Source of the DNA: Gemmatales bacterium
GTDB taxonomy: Bacteria; Planctomycetota; Planctomycetia; Gemmatales; Gemmataceae
Assembly: GCA_026004675.1 (NCBI GenBank)
Contig: BPJP01000003.1
Location: forward strand, 558,001 to 622,000
Direction of reading: 5' to 3'
DNA length: 64,000 nucleotides
Shown here: one piece after another, positions 10,346 to 19,609 of the stretch
Numbering within the stretch: position 1 is the stretch's first letter
Layout: each line of letters begins with the position of its first letter
Notes under the pieces: model-generated
Database searches by the model: none
Told to the model about the DNA's origin: nothing
Seen by the model: the letters and a program-made list of their open reading frames with translations, nothing else
Made by a program: the position numbers and the translations under genes

Positions 10346-10552
10346 GGTTCGCCTCCACACCTTTGGCATCAGGTACGCTCGTTCTCTTGCGAATAAAGAA
10401 CGGAGATGCGTCATTGCCATCTGGTTTGCATTTCGGCGCGCGGACCATAGCAACCAGGCTGGTTTGCGTCCAGACGGATGTTTCCGGGAAAAGCAATCAG
10501 CGGGAAACGTGGGATGCAGCAGAAGGGAAATCTTTTTCCGGCTTGCGGGGTT

Positions 10553-10561
10553 TGCTAAGAT
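10553..10561 (+). promoter_or_regulatory. Putative extended -10 promoter for nrdR
   Basis: TGCTAAGAT within TTTGCTAAGATAG, identical over 12 bases to the element before gyrA and 38 bases from the nrdR ATG. A poor T-rich -35 (TTTTTC) lies at 10533-10538. The predicted 5' leader would be about 30 bases. Confidence 0.5.
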
Positions 10562-10599
10562 AGCGCCGTCGCTTGTCTTTATCCCGTTTGGGGACGAGC

Positions 10600-11106
10600 A
10601 TGAAATGTCCGTTTTGCCGAAAAGGTGATTTCGCAGTCGTCGACTCGCGAAGCCAGGATGGGGGATTTCCGCGCCGCCGCCGCGCCTGCGACCATTGCAA
10701 GAGGAAGGTTTGGACAGTGGAGCAGATCGTGGAAACGCCTCTCCAGGTAATCAAGAAGGATGGTACACGCGAACCTTTCGACGCTGGCAAAATTCGAGGG
10801 GGACTGGAAAAGGCTTGCTACAAGCGACCTATCTCCGCAGAGCAGATCGAAGCGGCGGTTGCCGAGATCCTGGAAGAAGTTTACAGCAGGTATTTCGGCG
10901 AGGTGCCCGCTCAGGCTCTTGGCGATATGGTCATGGCTCGTTTGAAAACGCTAGACCAGGTAGCATATGTGCGTTTTGCCTCGATTTACCGCGAGTTCAA
11001 GGACGTCAGCGAGTTCGTGCAGGAAGTGCAGCCGATGTTGAAACAGAGCCGTAACGGAACAGGGAACGCTTCGAAAAAACGCAAACGGGCGAAAAAAGCC
11101 GATTAA
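10600..11106 (+). CDS. nrdR: Transcriptional repressor NrdR
   Basis: Zinc-finger and ATP-cone repressor of ribonucleotide reductase genes. The start is ATG 10600, giving MKCPFCRKGDFAVVDSR with paired cysteines CPFC and CDHC (zinc ribbon). The ATP-cone follows (QVIKKDGTREPFDAGKIRGGLEKACYKR). The C terminus is a basic tail (KKRKRAKKAD) longer than in most NrdR proteins. The length of 168 residues is close to the family norm. The gene stands alone between a minus-strand gene and the ABC exporter, with its own -10-like element. No NrdR box could be identified by eye. Confidence 0.95.
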   Translation: MKCPFCRKGDFAVVDSRSQDGGFPRRRRACDHCKRKVWTVEQIVETPLQVIKKDGTREPFDAGKIRGGLEKACYKRPISAEQIEAAVAEILEEVYSRYFGEVPAQALGDMVMARLKTLDQVAYVRFASIYREFKDVSEFVQEVQPMLKQSRNGTGNASKKRKRAKKAD

Positions 11107-11251
11107 CAGCGTCGCTATTCCCACCTTCGACATCCAGGACGTGTTGCTCTTTGTTGCCGAATTTCAGTAAGTTAGTGTACCTGCGCTGGTCTGGGGTTCG
11201 GTCTTTTCGGGTAAAACTGCGGAAGCTGGCTTAAGGATTGGCCGCCGCGCA

Positions 11252-12403
11252 ATGAAAACGCCTTTGGCCTGGCTGAATTTCGTTCATCACAAGACGCGAA
11301 CGCTCGTCGCTCTGGCTGGCGTGTCGTTCGCTGTCATCTTGATCTTTATGCAACTCGGGTTCCGCGGAGCCGCCGAGGCGACTGCCACTTTTCTCTACAG
11401 CAAAATCGACGATTTCGAGATATTTCTCGTGTCTTCAAGTTATCGCGATGTCAACCGGACCGGCACCATTCCGCGCACTTACCTTTATCGCGCGATGAGT
11501 CTCGATGAGGTCGAAAGCGCTTATCCGCTTTACATAAGTTTCAGTTTGTGGCGGAATGTCACCACCGGGCTGAGAAGAACCATCCTCGTCATCGGCTTTC
11601 GCCCAACCGACCCGATCTTTCGCGGCCTGCCCGAGTTGGAAGACCCAGACCTCCTCCGCGAGTTGCATCGCCTCGATACCGTTCTGGTCGATCGCATGTC
11701 GCACCCCGATTTCGGCTTGGCGGAAATGTTGCCGCAAACACGCATCACCGAAGTGGGATTTCGCCGGATCGAAGTCGTAGGACAATTCACCCTCGGAACC
11801 GGCTTCGCATCGGACGCCTCCATTATCACCAGCGCCGATACTTTCGCAGCCCTGTTTCCACGCCGATCGCTGGAAAAAGTGAATCTTGGTCTTGTTCGGC
11901 TCAAGCGGGGGGCCGATGTCAAGGCGGTTCAAACCCAACTTCGCGCCATCCTTCCCCCCGACGTTCAGGTGTGGACGCGAAGCGAGTTGGAAAGCAGGGA
12001 GCGCGACTATTGGGTCCATGGCAAGTCGATCGGCATCCTTTTCACCTATGGCGTCTTCGTGGCGATCCTGGTTGGTGTGATCTTCGTCTATCAGATCATT
12101 TCGGCGGATATTACCAATCACTATTCGGAATATGCCACTCTGAAGGCGATGGGTTACGGCAATGCTTACTTATCGTGGGTTGTTTTGCAGCAGGCTCTTT
12201 ATCTCGGCGCGATCGCTTATATTCCCGGTTTGTTTGCAGCCCTGCTGCTTTATGCCGTCACGAGACATTACGCCCATATCACGATCGAGATGACGTTCCC
12301 TCGGGCTTTAGGGGTACTGGCCCTGGCGCTGGTAATGTGTACCATTTCGGGTTTGCTCTCCGTGCAAAAAGTCAAGGCGGCGGACCCGGCAGATTTGTTC
12401 TAA
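11252..12403 (+). CDS. ABC transporter permease, DevC-like (first copy)
   Basis: A 383-residue permease of the DevC/MacB-FtsX fold. It has one N-terminal membrane helix (TLVALAGVSFAVILIFMQLGF), a large extracytoplasmic domain and three C-terminal helices (GVFVAILVGVIFVYQI, ALYLGAIAYIPGLFAALLLYAV, ALGVLALALVMCTISGLL) ending in KVKAADPADLF. DevC proteins export glycolipids or other envelope compounds together with a DevA ATPase and a DevB adaptor. A second similar permease and the ATPase follow directly. No DevB-like membrane-fusion gene lies in the cluster. Confidence 0.85.
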   Translation: MKTPLAWLNFVHHKTRTLVALAGVSFAVILIFMQLGFRGAAEATATFLYSKIDDFEIFLVSSSYRDVNRTGTIPRTYLYRAMSLDEVESAYPLYISFSLWRNVTTGLRRTILVIGFRPTDPIFRGLPELEDPDLLRELHRLDTVLVDRMSHPDFGLAEMLPQTRITEVGFRRIEVVGQFTLGTGFASDASIITSADTFAALFPRRSLEKVNLGLVRLKRGADVKAVQTQLRAILPPDVQVWTRSELESRERDYWVHGKSIGILFTYGVFVAILVGVIFVYQIISADITNHYSEYATLKAMGYGNAYLSWVVLQQALYLGAIAYIPGLFAALLLYAVTRHYAHITIEMTFPRALGVLALALVMCTISGLLSVQKVKAADPADLF

Positions 12404-12469
12404 GCGGTCAAGTCGAGGCGAACCACTGGAAGCGTAGACCGCTGCATTCGAAAAAGGTCGAAAAGGGCT

Positions 12470-13630
12470 GTGCTTCGACGCGTTCCTTTAGCCTGGATCA
12501 ACCTTGTTGCCGACAAACGGCGCTGCCTGGTTTGTGTCGGCGGCATCGCCTTCGCCGTCTTGCTGATGTTTATGCAGATCGGCTTTCTCAATGCCCTCTT
12601 GGACGGCACCGTAGCCATCATCGATCAATTCGACGCCGACATTGTTCTCACCAGCCGATCCAAATACTCTTTGGTGGTCAACGCACCGTTCGATCGGCAT
12701 TATTTGTACGCTGTCCAAGGTTTCGAAGGGGTGTCGTCGGCAGCACCGCTGTTTATCGAATATGCCCGTTCGATGTGGCGGCTCCCAGGAAGCGGCTTGC
12801 CACCAAGGCCGATTCGCGCCATTGGTTTCGACCCCGGCCAACCAGTGTTCTTGCTCCCGGAAGTAAATCGATCGGCTCCGCTGCTCAAACGACGCAACAC
12901 GGTCCTCTTCGACGCCAAATCGAAAGATATCTTCGGGCAGCCGCAGGTCGGCCAACAGGCCGAATTGGGCAACCAGGCCGTCGAACTCGTCGGCCTCTTC
13001 GAATTGGGAACCGATTTCGTCAATGATGGCAATGTTTTGATGAGCGACCGAACCTTTGCTCGGCTGTTTCCGCGGGCGCGAACGCCCTACGATTCCCTCA
13101 GCTACGTCGAACTTGGGCTTGTCAGATTGGAACCGGAAGCGGACGTTGAAGCGGTCAAGAAAGCCTTGAGCAAGGCGGTCGATCCGGAATTGTCCGTCTT
13201 CACCAAGGAAGAGTATCGCCACAAAGAACGCCATTTTTGGCTCACGCATACGCCGGTCGGTTTCGTATTTGGCTTGGGCACTGCCATCGGGTTCATCGTC
13301 GGCATGGTCATCTGCTACCAAATTCTGTCCAGCGACGTTGCCGACCACCTGGCCGAATACGCGACCCTGAAGGCGATCGGCTATCGCGACGCCTACCTGA
13401 ATCTTGTGGTATTGCAGGAGGGGGTGTATCTGGCCCTGATGGGATTTGTTCCCGGCTGGTTCGCCAGTTATCTCCTTTATGTTCAGCTATCGTTTCAGAC
13501 CGGTTTGCCAATGCGGATCACCTGGCCGAGGGGCGTTCTCGTGTTTGTGCTGACCTTGCTTATGTGTGTGCTATCTGGTTTGTTAGCTGTTCGAAAGGTC
13601 CGTACTGCCGATCCTGCCGACGTCTTTTAG
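12470..13630 (+). CDS. ABC transporter permease, DevC-like (second copy)
   Basis: A 386-residue paralogue of the preceding gene with the same layout: N-terminal helix (GGIAFAVLLMFMQIGFL), an outer domain, then three C-terminal helices ending in RKVRTADPADVF. The best start is GTG 12470, which yields MLRRVPLAWINLVADKRRC, parallel to MKTPLAWLNFVHHKTRT in the first copy. The two permeases probably form a heterodimeric exporter with the ATPase encoded next. They have diverged strongly outside the membrane segments, which argues for an old duplication. Confidence 0.85.
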   Translation: MLRRVPLAWINLVADKRRCLVCVGGIAFAVLLMFMQIGFLNALLDGTVAIIDQFDADIVLTSRSKYSLVVNAPFDRHYLYAVQGFEGVSSAAPLFIEYARSMWRLPGSGLPPRPIRAIGFDPGQPVFLLPEVNRSAPLLKRRNTVLFDAKSKDIFGQPQVGQQAELGNQAVELVGLFELGTDFVNDGNVLMSDRTFARLFPRARTPYDSLSYVELGLVRLEPEADVEAVKKALSKAVDPELSVFTKEEYRHKERHFWLTHTPVGFVFGLGTAIGFIVGMVICYQILSSDVADHLAEYATLKAIGYRDAYLNLVVLQEGVYLALMGFVPGWFASYLLYVQLSFQTGLPMRITWPRGVLVFVLTLLMCVLSGLLAVRKVRTADPADVF

Positions 13631-13678
13631 TTTTATGACTTGAATTCACGGTTTTTTGCCGACAACGAGGAAGCCGAC

Positions 13679-14812
13679 ATGAGCATCGACGCGTTTGCCC
13701 AGCACCGTCGCCGACAGAAAACCGAACGCCCCGTGATTCGCGTCCACGGTTTGAACCACTATTTCGGCAGCGGCGAAGCACGCTCGCAGGTCCTGTTCGA
13801 TAACCGGCTTGAAGTCATGCCTGGCGAGATCGTCATCATGACCGGTCCTTCCGGTTCCGGAAAAACGACATTGCTGACTTTAATCGGCGGGTTACGCACC
13901 GTTCAGGAAGGAAGCGTCGAAGTTCTGGGAGAGCAACTTTACGGACTGAACAATCGGCAACTGGTCGAAATCCGCCGGCGGATTGGTTTCATTTTCCAAG
14001 CGCATAATCTATTCGAATCGCTGACGGCGCTGCAAACGGTCCGGATGGCACTTGAACTCGGTAGCCTGGATCGCACCGAGAACACCCGCCGCGCGATGGA
14101 GATGCTCGAGGCGGTGGGACTGGGGCATCGCATCCATTATAAACCGGCAGCGCTTTCCGGAGGGCAGAAGCAGCGCGTAGCCATTGCCAGGGCGCTAGCC
14201 AACAAGCCCAAATTGATCCTCGCCGACGAGCCGACAGCTGCTCTCGATGAAAAATCAGGACGCGAGGTCGTCGCTCTGCTGCAAAAACTGGCCCGCGAAG
14301 AAAAATGCACCAGCATCATCGTCACTCATGATAATCGCATCCTGGATGTCGCCGATCGGATCGTCAATATGGTGGGCGGTCGCATCCATTCGGACGTCGT
14401 CGTGGCGGAATCGGTTATCATCTGCGAATTCCTGTCCAAATGCGAAATCTTCGCCCACTTCACACCGGACATGCTCTCCTATGTCGCCGACAAGATGTCA
14501 CGTGAAGAGTTTTCGCCAGGTGATATCATTGTCCGCCAGGGAGACGAAGGGGACAAATTTTATCTCATTGCCGAGGGAACGGTTGAAGTGGCCATTCGCG
14601 ATGACAAGGGCGAGCACCTGGTGCGGACGCTGTCGGTCGGTGAATTCTTCGGCGAGCGTGCCCTGATGACAGGGGAGAAACGGAGCGCCACCGTGCGGGC
14701 CAGGACCGAGGTCACCACCTACACCTTGGGAAAAGAAGATTTCAATGCCGCCTTGGGTGCCGTACCATCTTTCCGAGAACAACTCTTGAAGGTGTTCTTT
14801 CAACGGCAATGA
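13679..14812 (+). CDS. ABC exporter ATPase (DevA-like) fused to a cyclic-nucleotide-binding domain
   Basis: A 377-residue protein starting at ATG 13679 (GAGG upstream). Residues about 20-240 are an ABC ATPase: Walker A GPSGSGKTT (56-64), Q-loop IFQAHNLF, signature LSGGQKQRVAIARAL, Walker B LILADEPT and switch VTHD. Residues about 250-377 match a cNMP-binding (CAP-family effector) domain: FSPGDIIVRQGDEGDKFYLIAEGTVEV, then VGEFFGERALMTGEKRSATVRA, where FGERAL and the Arg-Ser-Ala-Thr stretch form the phosphate-binding cassette. This suggests export gated by a cyclic nucleotide or similar ligand. It is the last gene of the exporter set. Confidence 0.9.
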   Translation: MSIDAFAQHRRRQKTERPVIRVHGLNHYFGSGEARSQVLFDNRLEVMPGEIVIMTGPSGSGKTTLLTLIGGLRTVQEGSVEVLGEQLYGLNNRQLVEIRRRIGFIFQAHNLFESLTALQTVRMALELGSLDRTENTRRAMEMLEAVGLGHRIHYKPAALSGGQKQRVAIARALANKPKLILADEPTAALDEKSGREVVALLQKLAREEKCTSIIVTHDNRILDVADRIVNMVGGRIHSDVVVAESVIICEFLSKCEIFAHFTPDMLSYVADKMSREEFSPGDIIVRQGDEGDKFYLIAEGTVEVAIRDDKGEHLVRTLSVGEFFGERALMTGEKRSATVRARTEVTTYTLGKEDFNAALGAVPSFREQLLKVFFQRQ

Positions 14813-14827
14813 ATAACGGTCGAATGC

Positions 14828-15088
14828 CTATCGTGGACCTCGCAAGCCGGAACCGTTCAGACTTCCAGGTTGGGGAGTCGGGACAGTGGACCCCAGCCGT
14901 TTGTGTTGTTGGGCGTCTTTCAGGACCTCTGGCGGATATTCCATTGGGGCGCTGTAGCGCAGATCCCCTTCAGGCGGAAGGGCGAGGACTTCCGGTTGCT
15001 TGGGCGGTTTCAAATCGGGTTTACCTGATTTGCAGCCGCACGCGATCAAGAGCGCGGCGCCAAACGCCAGCAAGGGTCTACGCACCAT
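14828..15088 (-). CDS. Small Pro-rich lipoprotein
   Basis: An 86-residue lipoprotein starting at ATG 15088 behind AAGGGAAGGGG. The signal MVRRPLLAFGAALLIACGCKSG carries a lipobox-like LIACGC. The mature chain is Pro/Lys-rich (KPDLKPPKQPEVLALPPEGDLRYSAPMEYPPEVL) and probably unstructured. I recognise no function. A longer open frame extends upstream to 15442, but it overlaps mutM and lacks any signal, so the short form is preferred. Confidence 0.7.
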   Translation of the reverse strand: MVRRPLLAFGAALLIACGCKSGKPDLKPPKQPEVLALPPEGDLRYSAPMEYPPEVLKDAQQHKRLGSTVPTPQPGSLNGSGLRGPR

Positions 15089-15164
15089 GGCCCCTTCCCT
15101 TATCTCGGCCCGTAGGTTTTTGGTTCGAATGCAAGGCGGCACTATAGCGTCGAGCGAATCGGCG

Positions 15165-16055
15165 TCAAGATGGTCCGGTACGCTCCGGTACTTGTTGTCT
15201 TCGTTCCAAAGAGCGGCCAGATGCTCGACGTCGGCCTTTCTTTTGACAAGATGGGCAAAAATAAGTGGAGCGGCCGGCGAGACGAATACGGGCGATGGCA
15301 AATCGGCAGCGAGAGCAAGGTTTGCCAGCTTGACCATATACGCGAAATTCGCGCTGATAGTTGCCTCGCTCTCCCATCCCTCCCAGGTAATCCCGAATGC
15401 TCGAACCCCGCTTCTCGATGGCTCGCCGCAACACCGTGACAATGGCGCGTTTCAAGCTATGTGCCTCGGCGAGGGTTATCTTCTGGCCAGACAATTGTGG
15501 ATGCAACTTCGCCTCGAATAAAGCCTCGTCTGCATAGATATTGCCCAAGCCTGCCACCACTCGTTGATCCAATAGCACTGCTTTCAAGCAGCGTCGCGTC
15601 GCCTGCAATTTCCGATACAGCAACTCCGCAGACAAGGTGAACGGTTCCGGCCCCAGTCCGGACGCGACAAAGAACTGTTCGCATTCCTGTTGCGTAAAGA
15701 GCGACACACTTCCGAACCGCCTGACATCGCGAAAACGGAGTTGTTCTCCAGGCACGTCGAAATCGACAAGCACATGCGTGTGAGGCAGTGGCGGAACTCG
15801 CGAATCGGCGAGCACGAGTTGGCCGGTCATCCCCAGATGCCAGACCAGGCTTTGGTTATCGTCGAGCGTCATGACGATCCATTTGCCTCGGCGACCAAGG
15901 CCGGTGATGCGCCGCCCGATCAAGCGAGCGTTCCACGCTGATTGCCAACGGCGCCGCAAGGGCTGTTGGCCAACTCGAATGGAAGTAATTTGTCGGCCAG
16001 CGAGACGTGGTTTAAGATCCCGCACCACGGTTTCCACTTCCGGCAGCTCGGGCAT
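15165..16055 (-). CDS. mutM: Formamidopyrimidine-DNA glycosylase
   Basis: Base-excision-repair glycosylase/AP lyase for 8-oxoguanine and formamidopyrimidines. The start at 16055 has a near-perfect AAAGGAG and gives MPELPEVETVVRDL, whose Pro2 and Glu3 are the catalytic pair. GKWIVMTL, HLGMTGQL and the helix-two-turn-helix GLGNIYADEALFEA are present. The C-terminal zinc finger is complete (CSRC...CPSC). The protein is 296 residues with a basic tail after the finger. It is divergent from the flavin-reductase gene. Confidence 0.95.
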   Translation of the reverse strand: MPELPEVETVVRDLKPRLAGRQITSIRVGQQPLRRRWQSAWNARLIGRRITGLGRRGKWIVMTLDDNQSLVWHLGMTGQLVLADSRVPPLPHTHVLVDFDVPGEQLRFRDVRRFGSVSLFTQQECEQFFVASGLGPEPFTLSAELLYRKLQATRRCLKAVLLDQRVVAGLGNIYADEALFEAKLHPQLSGQKITLAEAHSLKRAIVTVLRRAIEKRGSSIRDYLGGMGERGNYQREFRVYGQAGKPCSRCRFAIARIRLAGRSTYFCPSCQKKGRRRASGRSLERRQQVPERTGPS

Positions 16056-16149
16056 GACCTTATCTCCTTTCGCGGCGCGTGCGTCGACGGATTCCACTCT
16101 TGCTCGTAAGATACGAGCAAACCAACGTGCAGGCGATGCGGAGCGGAAC

Positions 16150-16635
16150 ATGAGCAGCGACGTGGCACAAAAGGATCTGGCGGCAGCATTGGGCCGCGTT
16201 CCCAGTGGCATTTTCATTGTCACTGCCAAAAAGGGGGATGCCGAAACGGGAATGTTGGCAAGTTGGCTGCAGCAGTGCTCCTTTTCTCCACCGCAAATTT
16301 CGCTCGCCGTCCGCAAAGACCGCTATCTCAACGACTGGCTTGTCGACGGTGCCCCTTTTGTCGTCAACATTCTCGATGCTCGACAAACAGATTTGTTGAG
16401 CCATTTTGGCAAAGGTTTCGCACCCAACGAGCCGGCATTTACCGGATTGGAAATCAGTCGTCTGGATGACGGTCCACCAATTCTGAATCGAGCCTTGGCC
16501 TATCTCGATTGCCGCGTTAGTGGCCGATTCGCTGCTGGCGACCACAACCTGGTGATCGGTACCATCGTCGGTGGCAAGCTGCTCAACCAAGGCGAACCAA
16601 TGGTCCACATCCGGAAAAACGGTTTAAGCTATTGA
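16150..16635 (+). CDS. Flavin reductase-like FMN-binding protein
   Basis: A 161-residue protein of the flavin-reductase-like, FMN-binding split-barrel family. Typical features are the N-terminal RVPSGIFIVTAKKG, then GMLASWLQQCSFSPPQISLAVRK (flavin contacts), APFVVNILDARQTDLLSHFG and a C-terminal GDHNLVIGTIVGG. It probably reduces or binds FMN as a small oxidoreductase or electron-transfer partner. The start at ATG 16150 has GGAG upstream. A TAAGAT box lies at 16107-16112 and could be its -10 element. Confidence 0.8.
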   Translation: MSSDVAQKDLAAALGRVPSGIFIVTAKKGDAETGMLASWLQQCSFSPPQISLAVRKDRYLNDWLVDGAPFVVNILDARQTDLLSHFGKGFAPNEPAFTGLEISRLDDGPPILNRALAYLDCRVSGRFAAGDHNLVIGTIVGGKLLNQGEPMVHIRKNGLSY

Positions 16636-16994
16636 TGCGTTTCTGTTGCGCCGCGAAAAGCTGCTCCCTACCGTGTGCATAATCGGCGTTACCGGCAGCG
16701 GTGGCGATCGTCGCAGGAAGAAGTGTTCTTCAGTTGTCAACTTCGATGGCCGATTCCAACTAATATCCGGCTGCTCGGCGACAGATTGACAGATGGGTGT
16801 CGACAGGACAGCGCTGTCGTCCACGAAACAAACGGCTTTTTGCAGCTGACCGGTTCGCAGGAGAAAATTGGCGCCGCGCCTCGCCAGCGGTGTTGTTCGT
16901 GGTTGACTGCTGGCAGATTTGGATCAACAATAAAAACAGCCGAGACTATGGCCACCGAGGCAGTTGCAATCGACGACTATCGAGGAACGCTTCC

Positions 16995-19514
16995 ATGAAT
17001 CGCGCGCTGACGTCCGTGAAGTTCGTGCTGGTCTGGTTGGCCTGTGCCATCGTCTCTCCACTCCAGGCTGTCGAACAAGCGAAAACGTACGTTGTCCTAG
17101 TCGGAGTCAGCAAATATCAGGATGAACAGATCCAACCGCGGGCGTTTGCCGAGGCGGACGCGAAAGCGCTATACGACCTATTCACTAACAAAGACTATCT
17201 TGGATTGCCAAAAAACCAAATCAAGTTATTGCTGGGCCGGCCGGTCGGTCCGGCGGAAGAGGCCACGCACGATCGGATTTTGGACGCCGTCAACTGGCTG
17301 GTCACATCGGCCGGAGAAGAAGACGTTGCGGTGTTTGGCTTCTTCGGCGCGGGAGAGGCCATCGGCCAGCGGGCTTGTTATCTGGCTGTCGACTCGAAGT
17401 ACAAAGATCGTGAACGAACCGCCATCGCGGCTTCCGATTTCGAGTCGGCATTCAAGAAATTGAAAGCACGCCGTTTGTGCGTTCTGCTCGACGTCAATTT
17501 CAAGGCCTACCAGGGACCGGATCGTAGCGGCGATCTGGACATCGGCAAGTTGTATCAAGAGTTCCTGGAAAAGAGATCGTATGACGACTACACCGCGCGA
17601 GTCGTATTCCTTGCCAACAAAGGCGTGTCGGCTGCTCGCGATCTGAATGGGCACGGGCTTTTTGCAAGGGTGCTCATCGACGCCCTTTCTGGCAAAGCGG
17701 ACCATGCTGGCGGCGAAGCCGACGGTGTCATCACTGCTGTCGAAATCAAAGAGTATCTTGAAAAAGAAGTCCCTGCCCGCTCACGCGCGACCGGCAAAGT
17801 CCAGACCAGCATTACCCTTGGCCGCCCAACCAGTTTTATCCTGTCGCGTAATCCACAGGTGGTTCCTCTTGTGGAAAAACAGCTCGCCACGATCGATCGG
17901 CTGGTCGCCAACAAGCTGCTTTCGCCCGAACGCGGCGCGGAAGCCAAACGGCTGCTCGCCCAGATGCCCAAGCTGAAATACCAGCGCGACCTCCGCCGCA
18001 CGTACCAGGACCTCGTCGCCGGGCGGATCACCGCCAGGCAATTGGAGCAGAAACGAGAGGCTATCCTCAACACGCAAAAGATTCCGCCAAGCGTGGCACG
18101 CAATTTCGCCGACAAAGTCCTTGAAGCCACAGAGGAAATCGTCTCGAACTACTTGAAAGAACTCGACCAGGGCCAAATGATCGAATGGGCCATTCGCGGT
18201 CTTTATGAACGCATCGATGAACGCGTTCCTGAAGACATCGAGACCTACCTGAAACACTGCAAGGATTACGACAAGAATGATCTGCGCAATCTGCTTATTT
18301 TCGTTCGCCGAACACTTGGCAATCGAGACGATCTCGACAACCACAAGGACATCGACTATGCCCTGCAGCGGATGACCGCGCATCTGGACCCTTATACGAC
18401 GTACATTGATCCAGAAACGATGGCCCAGTTTCTGCGCGACATTCGCCGAAACTATACGGGCGTGGGCATCCAGATTCGCAAGGACCCGGAACTCGACATG
18501 CTTCGGGTTGTGACGCCGATCAAGGGCAGCCCCGCGCACAAAGCGGGAATTCAGACCGGCGATATCATCACTACGATCAAACGCTGGGTCGACAGCGACG
18601 GTCAACCACTGCCGGAACCGGAAATCATCTCGACGAAAGGGCTGTCGATTTCAGAAGCCGTCAAGAAGGTGCTCGGCAAAGCCAATACGAAAGTGACCCT
18701 GACGATTCAACGGGAAGGGCACGACAAGCCATTCGATGTGGAAATCACTCGTGCCTCGATCGAATTGGAGACTGTAAGCGGTTTCCGCCGAAAAGCCGAC
18801 GACTCCTGGGATTTCATGATCGACCCCGAAAACAAGATCGGCTACATCCGTCTGAGTGGTTTTGCCGACAAGTCGGCCCTGGAATTGCGTCGGGCAGTGG
18901 AGCGGCTTCGCGCTCAAGGAATGAAGGGGCTGGTGTTGGATTTACGGTTCAATCCGGGCGGCCTCCTGCGATCTGCTGTCGCCATTTGCGACATGTTCAT
19001 CAACGACGGCGAGATCGTCAGCATTCGACCTCGTGTGGGCCGGAGTGAAGTTCATCGGGGCAGACGGCCAGGCAGCCTTCTGGATTTCCCCATGGCCGTC
19101 TTGATCAACGGCTACAGCGCCAGCGCCAGCGAAATCGTCTCTGCCTGCTTGCAAGATCACGGGCGAGCGATCGTCGTCGGCGAGCGCAGCTTCGGCAAAG
19201 GAAGCGTCCAGAACATTCATCCTTTCGATGGCGGCCAGCTCAAACTAACCATTGCTTCGTTCTGGCGTCCTAGCGGGAAAAACCTCAATAAATCCAGTAC
19301 CGACGGCAGTGAAGACGAGGACTGGGGCGTCATCCCGGATATCGTCGTCAAACTTTCCAATCGTGAACGCGACCAGCTCACCGAACACCTGCAAGACATC
19401 GAGGTCATTCCCCGCCGCGATGTGTTACCCAAGCCGAAACCGAAATTCACCGACCGGCAGCTGGAAGTGGCGCTGAAACACCTCCGTGGCCGAATCCACA
19501 CGGCGCAAAAGTAA
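16995..19514 (+). CDS. Degenerate caspase-like domain fused to an S41 C-terminal processing peptidase with PDZ
   Basis: An 839-residue exported protein; ATG 16995 follows GAGG and opens a signal peptide. Residues about 30-260 are a caspase (C14) fold: KTYVVLVGVSKYQD, VAVFGFFGAG, RRLCVLLDVNF, ARVVFLANKG. The catalytic His is Ala119 (GAG instead of GHG) and the catalytic Cys is Asn168 (DVN instead of DxC), so this domain should be inactive. A helical linker, a PDZ domain (GVGIQIRKD...GSPAHKAGIQTGDII) and an S41 protease domain follow, with the NGYSASASEIV serine motif and the FGKGSVQ lysine. The S41 part looks active. Such tail-processing proteases cut periplasmic proteins. Confidence 0.88.
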   Translation: MNRALTSVKFVLVWLACAIVSPLQAVEQAKTYVVLVGVSKYQDEQIQPRAFAEADAKALYDLFTNKDYLGLPKNQIKLLLGRPVGPAEEATHDRILDAVNWLVTSAGEEDVAVFGFFGAGEAIGQRACYLAVDSKYKDRERTAIAASDFESAFKKLKARRLCVLLDVNFKAYQGPDRSGDLDIGKLYQEFLEKRSYDDYTARVVFLANKGVSAARDLNGHGLFARVLIDALSGKADHAGGEADGVITAVEIKEYLEKEVPARSRATGKVQTSITLGRPTSFILSRNPQVVPLVEKQLATIDRLVANKLLSPERGAEAKRLLAQMPKLKYQRDLRRTYQDLVAGRITARQLEQKREAILNTQKIPPSVARNFADKVLEATEEIVSNYLKELDQGQMIEWAIRGLYERIDERVPEDIETYLKHCKDYDKNDLRNLLIFVRRTLGNRDDLDNHKDIDYALQRMTAHLDPYTTYIDPETMAQFLRDIRRNYTGVGIQIRKDPELDMLRVVTPIKGSPAHKAGIQTGDIITTIKRWVDSDGQPLPEPEIISTKGLSISEAVKKVLGKANTKVTLTIQREGHDKPFDVEITRASIELETVSGFRRKADDSWDFMIDPENKIGYIRLSGFADKSALELRRAVERLRAQGMKGLVLDLRFNPGGLLRSAVAICDMFINDGEIVSIRPRVGRSEVHRGRRPGSLLDFPMAVLINGYSASASEIVSACLQDHGRAIVVGERSFGKGSVQNIHPFDGGQLKLTIASFWRPSGKNLNKSSTDGSEDEDWGVIPDIVVKLSNRERDQLTEHLQDIEVIPRRDVLPKPKPKFTDRQLEVALKHLRGRIHTAQK

Positions 19515-19609
19515 GAAAATCGCGAAGCCCAAAGCGAGGGTAAACTTAGCGACCGGAAGCGCCGACGTGGCCCTGGCACGACTGATTGTCTGCCTTTACA
19601 CTGTTGGGC

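Noticed and set aside
15088..15442. N-terminal extension of the small lipoprotein
   Set aside because: It overlaps mutM and would bury the lipoprotein signal inside the chain.
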